From: Periplaneta americana
Lineage: Eukaryota; Arthropoda; Insecta; Blattodea; Blattidae
Length of the DNA stretch: 64,000 nucleotides
Assembly: GCF_040183065.1 (NCBI RefSeq)
Contig: NC_091131.1
Coordinates: 16,013,800 to 16,077,799 of the forward strand
Direction of reading: 5' to 3'
The notes under the pieces were generated by a model that was not told the DNA's origin, ran no database searches, and was given only the letters and a program-made list of their open reading frames with translations. The translations under genes and the position numbers were made by a program. Position 1 is the stretch's first letter. The number at the start of each line of letters is the position of its first letter. Below are positions 22,901 to 34,900 of this stretch, piece by piece.

Positions 22901-25900
22901 AAAAGAGAAATAGGAAAAGTTAATTGTATGTAAACCATTTTATTGTTAAAAGCAATTATTTATTATGTAAATACTTCACTTCATTGGTTAGGAGAAACTA
23001 ATAGGCTCGACGTGTGTGATCTCTAAGTACTTTTGAGTATTTGTTGAAAAAATAATAATAGCAATATTGATTGAAATAGAGTATATTGATTGTGTGATTG
23101 TGAAAATGTAGTCCTTACTCTCCAGTCGTGATTATGTAATGAGTTTTCTTAGAGTGATTTGTGAGATGCACGTAACACGAAAAAACAAATTGATTAAATT
23201 ATGGTATTGAGAGCCATCGTAATTTTTGGGGTCAATCATTCAAGGGGATATGTATTTTTTTAAAACTTCCTCAATTTCGGCCAAAATTTGTGAAATTTAA
23301 ACTATATAAACAGATCTATAATAATATCATCTGTACAAAATTTGGTGCAATTAGGTCTAATAGTTTTGAAATTATATTTTTAAGTATATTTTATATTGAC
23401 GTTACTAAAAAAGCTCCTTGCATCAAAGTTTTAAAAATGTTTAGTTCATATTTGCTAAAAATCCTGAAAATAGTTATTGGAATAAAAGTGAATTAGCATT
23501 TTGAGCTTAGTAATAGTATAAGTTAAAGTGCAATCAAAGATAAAATATTATTTCTAAATTAAAGAAACACGTAGTCTAATAAAAGTAAATATTCAGAAAC
23601 AAGCAACAAAGAAAACATCAACAATACATTTAAAATAAAGAAATAAAAGGAATCTAGAAACTATCTACTGACCCAAATGTAAATTAATTTACCTTCGATG
23701 TAAATTCCGAAATGAATTTATTTCTCTCTTCTCCTGAATAATGCCTATTTTTTTTTCATGTTGCGTCTCATAATGTCGTTTTATGTTGGTTTTTTTGCAA
23801 ATGATATTTTCTTTTTTTTTTTACACAACAAACACTGGACTTCATCAGCATGTTCGAAGCATAAATATTGTATCCTCCACTCTTCCTTGAAAGCTTTAAG
23901 AGCTTCCGTTCCGTCATGATGCGCTGTGTTCCAAGATCTGTACATTCTTCAGCAATGTTTACAGGTAAAAGAGCTCCACGCGCGCGCGTAGTGGGCATAA
24001 AATAGCTCTCGCTCGCAATTATTAGTCACCATCGCAAGATTGGCATAGACTGTTGCTTGTGTAATGTCGAGATGTAAGTGAATGACTGAGGGCTGGTATT
24101 ATAAACGCCGTTTAAACCTTACGTTCAGTTTAAACTGAAGTTTTTCGTTCTGCTTCATATTATAAACCTTACCCACCAGTTAATCTTGAGTTAACTTGAT
24201 CGGCAGTTCTCTGTCGTTTAAACTGCAGTTCAAGGCTCAACAGTGCATGATGGCGATTTCCGCAATACACATGGATATTGCAGATGTTTTCCAAGAACTT
24301 ATGAGTGACGATAAGTGAGTGATCAATGTTACTGAACGACCACGGCGGCCAAGAATTTTTCGAAATAGAGTGCACCACTTTGAAATATACATAAATGAAC
24401 ATAAGTTTTAAAACAGATTGAGGTTTTCGAAGCAGACAGTCCTAACCTTCAGAATTAGGCTTATAGTCCTAACCTTATTTCGAAAAATTGAAACTCCACA
24501 GCGTCGGATCGAACCCTCCTCTTTCGGCGTAGCTCAGTGGTCAGAGCGCTTGGTACGTAGAACCAAGGACCCGGGTTCGATCCCCGGCACCGGAGCGAAT
24601 TTTTCTCCTCAAATATTAATTGTCAATATCACAGATATTATTCTGTAGGCCAAATTAATAAATCCATAATATTCTCATAGCTGTAGTGCATATATTTGTA
24701 CAGATTCTTGTGCACGTAACTGTGGAATCCCGACCAAACAAGTCACTCAACTGAGTGCGCTCCTAATATAATGGCAGTTGACACTGGACATATACGTCAA
24801 CATATATGCCTAACTTGGAGTCAGGCCACAAAGGGAAACATTGAAGGAGGAGGGATCGATCCAGTGCTGTGGATTGAATTCGGCGTAGCTCAGTGGTCAG
24901 AGCGCTTGGTACGTAGAACCAAGGACTCGGGTTCGATTCCCGGCACCGGAGCGAATTTTTCTCCTCAAATATTAATTGTCAATTATTCTTGTAGGAATAT
25001 TAATAAAGTCATTAATGACTTAATCAGCGAGATGAGGAGTAGTAATAAATCGTTAACGTTTTAATCAGCAAAATGTGGAGTAGTAATAAATCATTAATGT
25101 TTTAATCAGCAAGATAAAGAGTAGCAATAAATCATTAATGATTTAATCAGTAAGATGAAGAGTAGTAATAAATCATTAATGCTTTAATCAGCAAGATGAA
25201 GAGTAGCAATAAATCATTAATGTTTTAATCAGCAAGATCAAGAGTAGCAATAAATCATTAATGTTTTAATCAGCAAGATGAAGAGTAGTAATAAATCATT
25301 AATGTTTTAATCAGCAAGATGAAGAGTAGCAATAAATCATTAATGTTTTAATCAGTAAGATGAAGAGTAGTAATAAATCATTAATGTTTTAATCAGCAAG
25401 ATGAAGAGTAGTAATAAATCATTAATGGTTTAATCAGCAAGATTAAGAGTAGCAATAAATCATTAATGTTTTAATCAGCAAGATGAAGAGTAGCAATAAA
25501 TCATTAATGTTTAACCAGCAAGATGAAGAGTATCAATAAATCATTAATGTTTTAATCAGCAAGATGAAGAGTAGTAATAATTCATTAATGTTTTAATCAG
25601 CAAGATGAAGAGTAGCAATAAATCATTAATGTTTTAATCAGCAAGATGAAGAGTAGCAATAAATCATTAATGTTTTAATCAGCAAGATGAAGAGTAGCAA
25701 TAAATCATTAATGTTTTAATCAGCAAGATGAAGAGTAGCAATAAATCATTAATGTTTTAATCAGCAAGATGAAGAGTAGCAATAAACCATTAATGTTTTA
25801 ATCAGCAAGATGAAGAGTAGCAATAAATCATTAATGTTTTAATCAGCAAGATGAAGAGTAGCATTAAATCATTAATGTTTTCATCAGCAAGATGAGGAGT

Positions 25901-28900
25901 AGTATTAAATCATTAATGTTTTAATGAGCAAGATGAGGAGTAGCATTAAATCATTAACGTTTTAATCAGCAAGATGAGGAGTAGTATTAAATCATTAATG
26001 TTTTAATGAGCAAGATGAGGAGTAGCATTAAATCATTAACGTTTTAATCAGCAAGATGAGGAGTAGCAATAAATCATTAATGTTTTAGTCAGGACGATGA
26101 TATCTATAGAAATGTATAAAATAATGACTGGAATACCCTTTTGTTTGCCCTAAAATAGTGAAGGTTTTGTTTTTCTTTCCTTTCTCTGCCTCATATAATG
26201 TTTATAACGTTTCAAATTTTGAATAATCCTACATAATATTTCTCACTCACTTTGACAAAAAAATAAAAAATGGATGCATGATCCTGTACAGTTTCTTGCA
26301 TTCAGGGCGCTTTGTGAGAGATACTGTACTTACACGCTATTGTAGGAGTCATAATAGGTGCGGAACCCCGTACCATCGGGGCGGACGAAGCGGCAGTACT
26401 GGATGGGCGTTCCTCGAGGGACGGAATAGCACGTGAGTGTGGTTGACTGGTCGGTAGACACCTCGATGGTCTTCGTTTTGCTCAACATGCTCGATCCTGT
26501 AAGCAAAGAGCGAGGCGTGCAGCACTACATGGACTATACTGTTAAAAGATGGGAATGTAACGAATTGGAAAGTCTTCTACATGATGATGATTCTTGTAAT
26601 AATGACAATACTGTTGTAGTACAATTCCTATTACTGCTAATATTGCAATTATTTCATTATTACTGCCTTTGGGGGTGAAACTGTCCTCGAAGTAAACAAA
26701 TACAAAGACCTTGGTGTAACTTTCAGGAGGATATCGTTTGAGGGGAACACGTGCCGACACTGATACCGTGGGGAAACCATTGAGAACACGAACGCTACAC
26801 TTTGTGATGAGAGTACTTACGTACTGGCTTTTAAGGAACCCGGAGGTTCATTGCCGCCCTCACATAAGCCCCCCATTGGTCCCTATCCTGAGCAAGATTA
26901 ATCCAGTCTCTGTCATCATATCCCACCTCCCTCAAATCCATTATAATATTATCATCCCATCTACGTCTCGGCCTCCCTAAAAGTCTTTTTCCCTCCGGCC
27001 TTCCAACTAACACTCTATATGCATTTCTGGATTCGCTCATAAGTGCTACATGCCCTGCCCATCTCAAACGTCTGGATTTAATGTTCCTAATTATGTCAGG
27101 TGAAGAATACAATGCGTGCACTTCTGTGTTGTGTAACTTTCTCCATTCTCCTGTAACTTAATCCCGCTTAGCCCCAAATATTTTCCTAAGCACTTTATTC
27201 TCAAACACCCTTAACCTATGTTCCTCTCTCAAAGTGAGAATCCAAGTTTCACAACCATACAGAACAACCGGTAATATAATTGTTTTATAAATTCTAACTT
27301 TCAGATTTTTTGACAACAGACTGGATGATAAAAGCTTCTCAACCGAATAATAACAGAAATTTCCCATATTTATTCTGTGTTTAATTTCCTCCCGAGTGTC
27401 ATTTATATTTGTTACTGTTGTTCCAAGATATTTCAACTTCTCCACCTCTTCAAAAGATAAATTTCCTATTTTTATATTTCCATTTCGTACAATATTCTCG
27501 TCACGAGACATAACCGTATACTTTGTCTTTTCGGGATTTACTTCCAAACCTATCTCCTTACTAGCTTCCAGTAAAATTCCCGTGTTTTCCCTAATTGCTT
27601 GTGGATTTTCTCGTAACATATTCACGTCATCCGCATAGACAAGCAGCTGATGTAACCCGTTCAATTCCAAACCCTCTCTGTTATCCTGGACTTTCCTAAT
27701 GGCATACTCTAGAGCAAAGTTAAAAAGTAAAGGTGATAGTGCATCTCCTTGCTTTAGCCCACAGTGAATTGGAAACGCATGTGACAGAAACTGACCTATA
27801 CGAACTCTGCTGTACGTTGCACTGAGACACATTTTAATTAATCGAACTAGTTTCTTGGGAATACCAAATTTAATTAGAATATCATATAAAACCTCTCTTA
27901 ACCGAGTCATATGCCTTTTTGAAATCTATGAATAACTGATGCACTGTACACTTATACTCCCATTTTTTTCTCCATTATCTGTCGAATACAAAATATCTGG
28001 TCAGTAGTTGATCTATTACGCCTAAAACCACACTGATGATCCCCAATAATTTCATCTATGAGATCTCTACAAAGAAAAAAAAATATTTCACACCAAATTG
28101 AAAAAAGTTTTAAAAAATACCATCCTCTCCCCTTAAAATGGCAGACACTTTAGGTGTTCCAAAATCAGATAATCCTCTGTGCGGCCGTAAAAACAGAAGT
28201 GTATTTTGTTTTAATACATGTACATTTTATTTATAATGCCATATTATAGTTTTTTTAACTAACAAAAATATGCTTTATTATTAAAAAAAAAAAAAGAAGA
28301 ATTTTCTGGTAGTTTGAATGAGAAAAACGATATAAATTTTTATGCTCGCCATGCCGAAATGTAGTAATTATACACCTGGTAGCAATCCTTTAATGCATGT
28401 CATTAAAGTACACCTACTCATTAAAGTACAGGTGTTCAGCCAATGACAACTCAGCTTACAGGTGTTCAGCCAATGACAAGTCAGCTTTGTACCGTTATAA
28501 AACAGCAAGTATCGATTATTCTCGGATATGCAATCGAAAGAGAATTAGCGAAAAGACACGGAGGCTGGAAATCCAATACTGTCGCAGAAGGTTATGTTCT
28601 GTTACTATAATAATTAGCGTTAATTGTAAATAATATTCAAATAAATTCAATTTGTCATCTCGTTTTTCAATGTCGAATTCAATAATCAAGGTTATATCAA
28701 GTTTAACGGGATTACATCAAGGTCAATGACATTGTTGTTCCTCGGAAAAAAATCAATACTTTCGCGTCTGCGCACATCTCACAATTCACGACCTAGAACA
28801 AGGTCACTTCCGATCTTGTCAGATAAAAATAAAATGTATACATCTGAATAATTTCAAGTTAGAGATATGGTCGAGCATAAAAAGTCGTACGAAACTTGCC

Positions 28901-31900
28901 TATAATGGTAATTAAGACGCTCGTATTAATATTATGAAAGTCGCTTGCGCTCGTTTCATAAATATCCATACTTGCGTCTTAATTACTATCATTATAGGCT
29001 CGTTGCATGATGTACTATTTCGCTCTAATGAAAAAAATTTCAAGTGGATATAACGACTTTTGCCGGTGGGTTAATCAAATAATACAGGAGCTGATTACGG
29101 CTTTGATCCAAGTCATGCTCTACTGCTTACCTGCAACTGTCACCTGGATCGTCGCCTTCGTGTCCACATCCTCTCTTACCAGCACGCCCATGTTACAAGT
29201 CCACTCCCCCTGATCCGTGCCGGCGTTCGCAATGTCCACAGTCATGGTGCACTCCCCCAAGTTCAGCTTGTCGCTGTAGCGGTAGGTCAGAGCGGTGTCG
29301 GCGAAGGTGGCTTCGTTGGTGCTGAAGGGCACGACGTAGCCGTCTGGGCGTCTGAACCAGCAGTAGCTCAAAGGACTGTTGAGCCCACAGGACAATTCAA
29401 ATGACGTTTCGTTTCTAACGAATAATTCTGTGCTCCGAGCAGTTGCAACCAATTCTCTCCTTGAAGCTAGAATGCAATAAAAGTTGTCATTGAAGGGTGA
29501 TTTGTACGGTACTTTTTTTGACGCTAGTCGCTAGCGTATTCTGTCGCCACCTTGACGCTTTTCCGGAGCGAATATCTGGCTACAAATGTTTACACGGTGC
29601 TAGTAAAAAGTAGGAAATTGTCAGCTCTAAGTGTCATGGCGTCAGAGGAGGGTGTTATTCGTTAGAAGTTATTCATGCCCAAATACCCGATTCTGTAAAC
29701 AACCACATTGCTTGTCTTTGATCTAAGATACCAGTATTTCTAATTTATTATTAATTACTTACTTACTTAAGGAACCCTGAGGTTCATTGCCGCCCTCACA
29801 TAAGCCCGCCATTGGTCCCTATCCTGAGCAAGATTAATCCATTCTCTATCATCGTATCCCATCTCCCTCAAATCCATTTTAATATTATCTTCCCATCTAC
29901 GTCTCGGCCTCCCTAAAGGTCTTTTTCCCTCCGGCCTCCCAAATAACACTCTATATGCATTTCTGGATTCGCCCATACGTGCTACATGCCCTGCCCATCT
30001 CAAACGTCTGGATTTAATGTTCCTAATTATGTCAGGTGAAGAATACAATGCGTGCACTTCTGTGTTGTGTAACTTTCTCCATTCTCCTGTAACTTCATCC
30101 CTCTTAGCCCCAAATTTTTTCCTAAGCACCTTATTCTCAAACATCCTTAACCCATGTTCCTCTCTCAAAGTGAGAGTCCAAGTTTCACAACCACAAAGAA
30201 CAACCGGTAATATAACTGTTTTATAAATTCTAACTTTCAGAATTTTTGACAACAGACTGGATGATAAAACTTCTCAACTGAACAATAATAGGCATTTCCC
30301 ATATTTATTCTGCGTTTAATTTCCTCCCGAGTATCATTTATATTTGTTACTGTTGTTCCAAGATATTTCAACTTCTCCACCTCTTCAAAAGATAAATTTC
30401 CAATTTTTATATTTCCATTTCGTACAACATTCTTGTCACGAGACATAATCATATACTTCGTTTTTCGGGATTTACTTCCAAACCTATCTCTTTAGTTGCT
30501 TCCAGTAAAATTCCCGTGTTTTCCCTAATCGTTTGTGGATTTTCTCCTGACATATTCACGTCATCCGCATAGACAAACAGCTGATGTAACCCGTTCAATT
30601 CCAAACCCTCTCTGTTATCCTGGACGTTCCTAATGGCATACTCTAGAGCAAAGTTAAAAAGTAAAGGTGATAGTGCATCTCCCTGCTTTAGCCTACAGTG
30701 AATTGGAAACGCATGTGACAGAAACTGACCTATACGAACTCTGCTGTACGTTTCACTGAGACACATTTTAATTAATCGAAGTAGTTTCTTGGGAATACCA
30801 AATTCAATAAGAATATCATATAAAACTTCTCTCTTAACCGAGTCATATGCCTTTTTGAAATCTATGAATAAATTAATGTAATTATGGTTTGTAATTAGTT
30901 ACCACTGCCACCGGGTATTTACCCATTTGCAGTGTGAATAAATATGGAAGGCTCTGTATTTTATATAAGTGGATTAGTTAGAACTCACCGAAGTGAGAAA
31001 TTTGATATGCATAACTCAATATTAATTTTTCCTACAGTAAGTAGGGTACGTTTTGTCTTAAAAGGACATGAATGTGGTGTGTGCTTTATAGGAGCAGGCC
31101 TTCTCGCACATGCTTTCTTATCTCTTTGAGACAGCGTTAAAATTGGACTTGTTCAACTTTTCAGCGAGCGTCTCTTAGACGCTGCGAATTCAAAATTGGT
31201 AGTTTCAGAACAAAAGAAGCAGAGTCTTTGAGAAGTTTTTGCCAGCGACTTGGCTAGTGACTAAAGACGCTTGTTCAAAACGAATAAAACCAGCACCGTG
31301 CAAATCACCCTTAAATAAGGTATAGAATTTAAAGCATGCATAAAATTATTCACAAAAATCTAAGCAGAAATTGATGTCTCAGAAATGACAGTTTTTCGCA
31401 TAGGTCTATATTGGTATTCGATCTTGGCAGTTCACGTGTTTAATTTGTTGCCTCTTTAGGCCCATTTTCCACTAGTATAAGGAATAATTTCTGTCAGATG
31501 CGTTTCCAATTCGTTGTGGGCTAAAGCAAGGAGATGCACTATCACCTTTACTTTTTAACTTTGCTCTAGAGTATGCCATTAGGAAAGTCCAGGATAATAA
31601 AGAGGGTTTGGAATTGAACGGGTTACATCAGCTGCTTGTCTATGCGGATGACGTGAATATGTTAGGAGAAAATACACAAACGATTAGGGAAAACACGGGA
31701 ATTTTACTGGAAGCAAGTAAAGAGATAGGTTTGGAAGTAAATCCCGAAAAGACAAAGTATATGATTATGTCTCGTGACGAGAATATTGTACGAAATGGAA
31801 ATATAAGAATTGGAAATTTATCTTTTAAAGAGGTGGAGAAGTTCAAATATCTGGGAGCAACAGTAACAAATATAAATGATACTCGAGAGGAAATTAAACA

Positions 31901-34900
31901 CAGAATAAATATGGGAAATGCCTGTTATTATTCGGTTGAGAAACTTTTATCATCCAGTCTGCAGTCGAAAAATCTGAAAGTTAGAATTTATAAAAAAAAG
32001 TTATATTACCGGTTGTTCTGTATGGTTGTGAAACTTGGACTCTCACTTTGAGAGGGGAACAGAGATTAGAGTGTTTGAGAATAAGTTAGCAAAATATTTG
32101 GGGCTAAGAGGGATGAAGTTACAGGAGAATGGAGAAAGTTACACAACACAGAACTGCACGCATTGTATTCTTCACCTGACATAATTAGGAACATTAAATG
32201 CAGACGTTTGAGATGGGCAGGACATGTAGCACGTATGGGCGAATCCAGAAATGCATATAGAGTGTTAGTTGGGAGGCCGGAGGGTAAAAGACCTTTAGGG
32301 AGGCCGAGACGTAGATGCGAGGATCATATTAAAATGGATTTGAGGGAGGTGGAGTACGATGATAGAGAATGGATTAATCTTGCTCAGGATAGGGGCCGAT
32401 GGCGGGCTTATGTGAGGGCGGCAATGAACCTCCGGGTTCCTTAAAAGCTAGTAAGTAAGTGAGTAAGTAAGTATAAGAAATAATTAATGGATAATCCATT
32501 TTATAATTTAAATGAATTTCTTTACTCGTATAAGGTTTTATTTTATTTTTATTGACAATGTCAATAGCATTTTGTATTTATGGCAATGATTGATTGATTG
32601 ATTGGTTAGGATATCTTTCTTAGTGCAAGTGATACAGGCCTACGTTTATCTCTGGTGACAGATGTCCCCCACGCGAGTAGGCCTACTGAAGTGTGAATAA
32701 ATCACTTTAAGTATTTTTAAATTTTTTCATTGATTTACAAGTATGTTACGATGCTTTGTCAACTGCGATGGTTATCTAGCGTCTGAATAAGATGAAGATG
32801 ATAATGTCAGCGGAATGAGTCTATTGCCTGTATAGAGCTTAATGACAACAAAGATATTACATTACATTACGTTATATTACATTACCAGGCTTCGGTCTAG
32901 TACACAGAGTAACCAGTATGAGGTTTAGAGTACACGGAGTATAAATAACGTCATGACCCGTGTGGGGGAACGACTGCAGCAGCACAGGTGGGTCCGTGAT
33001 GTGCATTACCGTTGTGTGTATTGCTGCTTGGCTGCGGTACGTGTAACGGGCTTCGGCGTAGGGACACCTGATTCAAGGTTACAACTCACGTTAATACTTT
33101 AACGGTAGACATTTATTGTCTACATAGGAATGTACTGTACATACTGCATCTGTAGAAGGTGAAAAATATTTTGTGCGAGATCGTGCATATTTGCTTGTTT
33201 TCCGCACAAAACCAATGCACGGTAAGTGTGAAACACCACATTCATTATTCCCAACGTAACACACATGACAATTTCCCTCTTCTTACCGCTTAAGCGCCAT
33301 ATTCATTTTACTGCTTTAGGCTTTTAACATATTATTTTTAGAGACGTTTAACATAGTAATAATTATAAATTGGAAACTTACCACTGCAATTTCACCTAAA
33401 TTGCACTGTTAATTATTGTTTTTAAATATTTGCAAAAATTAAGTAAACTCTACAACACCACAAAAGTTACTGCATTTGTAATGCAAGTAACATTAAGGAA
33501 GCTGTGAAAAAATCAACAAGATTCCAGATGCCGATGTTATTACTGCAATATGTTATATAAATAATATTGTTAAAATATTAAAATGAAAAATAAATCATTA
33601 CATAACCTTACCGTTTGTTTTAAGTTCGCATTTATAGACTGGGGGCAAAAAAAGACAGACGTATATCACGGCCTGCTGGAATATAGTAAACACAGAAAAC
33701 ATTTTACAGCAACAATGTTGAAGAAAGATATTTTGGTGTTCCGAAGTTGGCGTCATTGAACAGAAACCAAGATGGAGATTTCATTGCAACTAATTATAAA
33801 TTCGTCTTTCAGGTATGTAATAAACGATCTTCGCACAAAATAATGTACGATACACGAGCGGTATGTTTGTTTTCATGTTGTTGGAAATTAAAAAAGCTCA
33901 ACTACGTTTCGCTTTTTCAATCCTTTCCTCGAACATGAAAACATCAACATACCGCTCTTGTAACGTATATTACTATTATGCCGTACCGGTACTGTGACGG
34001 ACTGTTTAGGCCTGCATGTTGAGACACGAAGTAACGGCGCGCTCCATCTCCCAGTCCACTCGACCAACACAACACTATCTTCCATGCGTTTCTGTGTCCA
34101 GGACCGAAGCCTGTACATTACATATAGTGAACTAATTAAGTGATTGTTCAGGAAGGAAGAGTAACTATCAAAATAATCGGAGGGAAAATGTATGAACGAA
34201 TGTGTCCAGAGAAACAATAGATGATAAAGGAGGTGAATAGAGGAAATTGAAAGTGTTTGTTAATAGTAATTGGTAGTGAAATGTTGCTAATATTGGAAGT
34301 GTCGATTAAGTTAGCGTGCTATCAGAGAAATTAAAATGATAGGAAGTGAGGAAGTATTTCAATGTAAGTGTACAAATGAAGGTTGAGTTGACTAACAAAA
34401 ATAGTGCCTAACGGAGAATTTATCGGGATGAAAGTGAACAAATAAACATGTGATTCAGTGACTAATGGAGAAATAGGGGATAAAAGTGATGACAGAAGTG
34501 AGGAGAGGTAGAAGTGATCGTAAATTAGAGATGAAAGTGAATCATTATGTTTAAGTAGTGTTAGTAAAAGTTAGTTTAAAATTAGGGACATTTTAGACGA
34601 TAGGAAGTACTTCAATATAAGTAAACAATAAAAGTGGTGAGGTGTTCATTAGAAAGAAGAGAAAATTTTAAGGTGAGAGGTTAGAAAGCAAATTGAGAGT
34701 ATGTATTACAGTAATAGAGGTAACAAAGGTAAAATAAGATGACTGCACACGTCGATGAAAGTTTGTAGTGTTATTGTAATTAGAAGGTGATGGGGAGCAC
34801 GAATACAGAGATGTGGTGGCGATCCATTACTAAATAAGAGCTGTAGAAATAAATATATTAAATACTAGCTGTACCCGTGCGCTCCGCTGCACCCGTTAGA

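Larger units (their letters stand above)
22614..26333. other. Gene A intron 8
   Basis: Contains two identical-family SINEs (24523, 24879) and a 41-bp minisatellite (25003-26088). At 23768-23900 (minus) a frame with [20 protein letters not shown] may be a degraded zinc finger of a transposase, but this is weak. At 24085-24130 GGGCTGGTATTATAAACGCC looks like the end of a Harbinger-like element with no visible partner end. Otherwise I see nothing. Confidence 0.5.
26497..29130. other. Gene A intron 7
   Basis: Contains LINE family 1 copy 1 (26820-28072) and a dispersed repeat with a palindromic end (28338-29020). I see nothing in 26497-26819. Confidence 0.6.

Noticed and set aside
22639..24060. 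A complete hAT element starting CAGGGATGAGACG
   Set aside because: A possible left end and a weak zinc-finger-like frame exist, but no matching right end or 8-bp duplication was found.
24523..24983. Two tRNA genes
   Set aside because: They have A/B boxes and partial tRNA folding, but a 9-base or U33-less anticodon loop, imperfect acceptor stem and a shared non-tRNA tail, so they are SINEs.
25003..26088. CRISPR-like array
   Set aside because: The 41-bp units are contiguous with no unique spacers, in an insect intron; it is a minisatellite.
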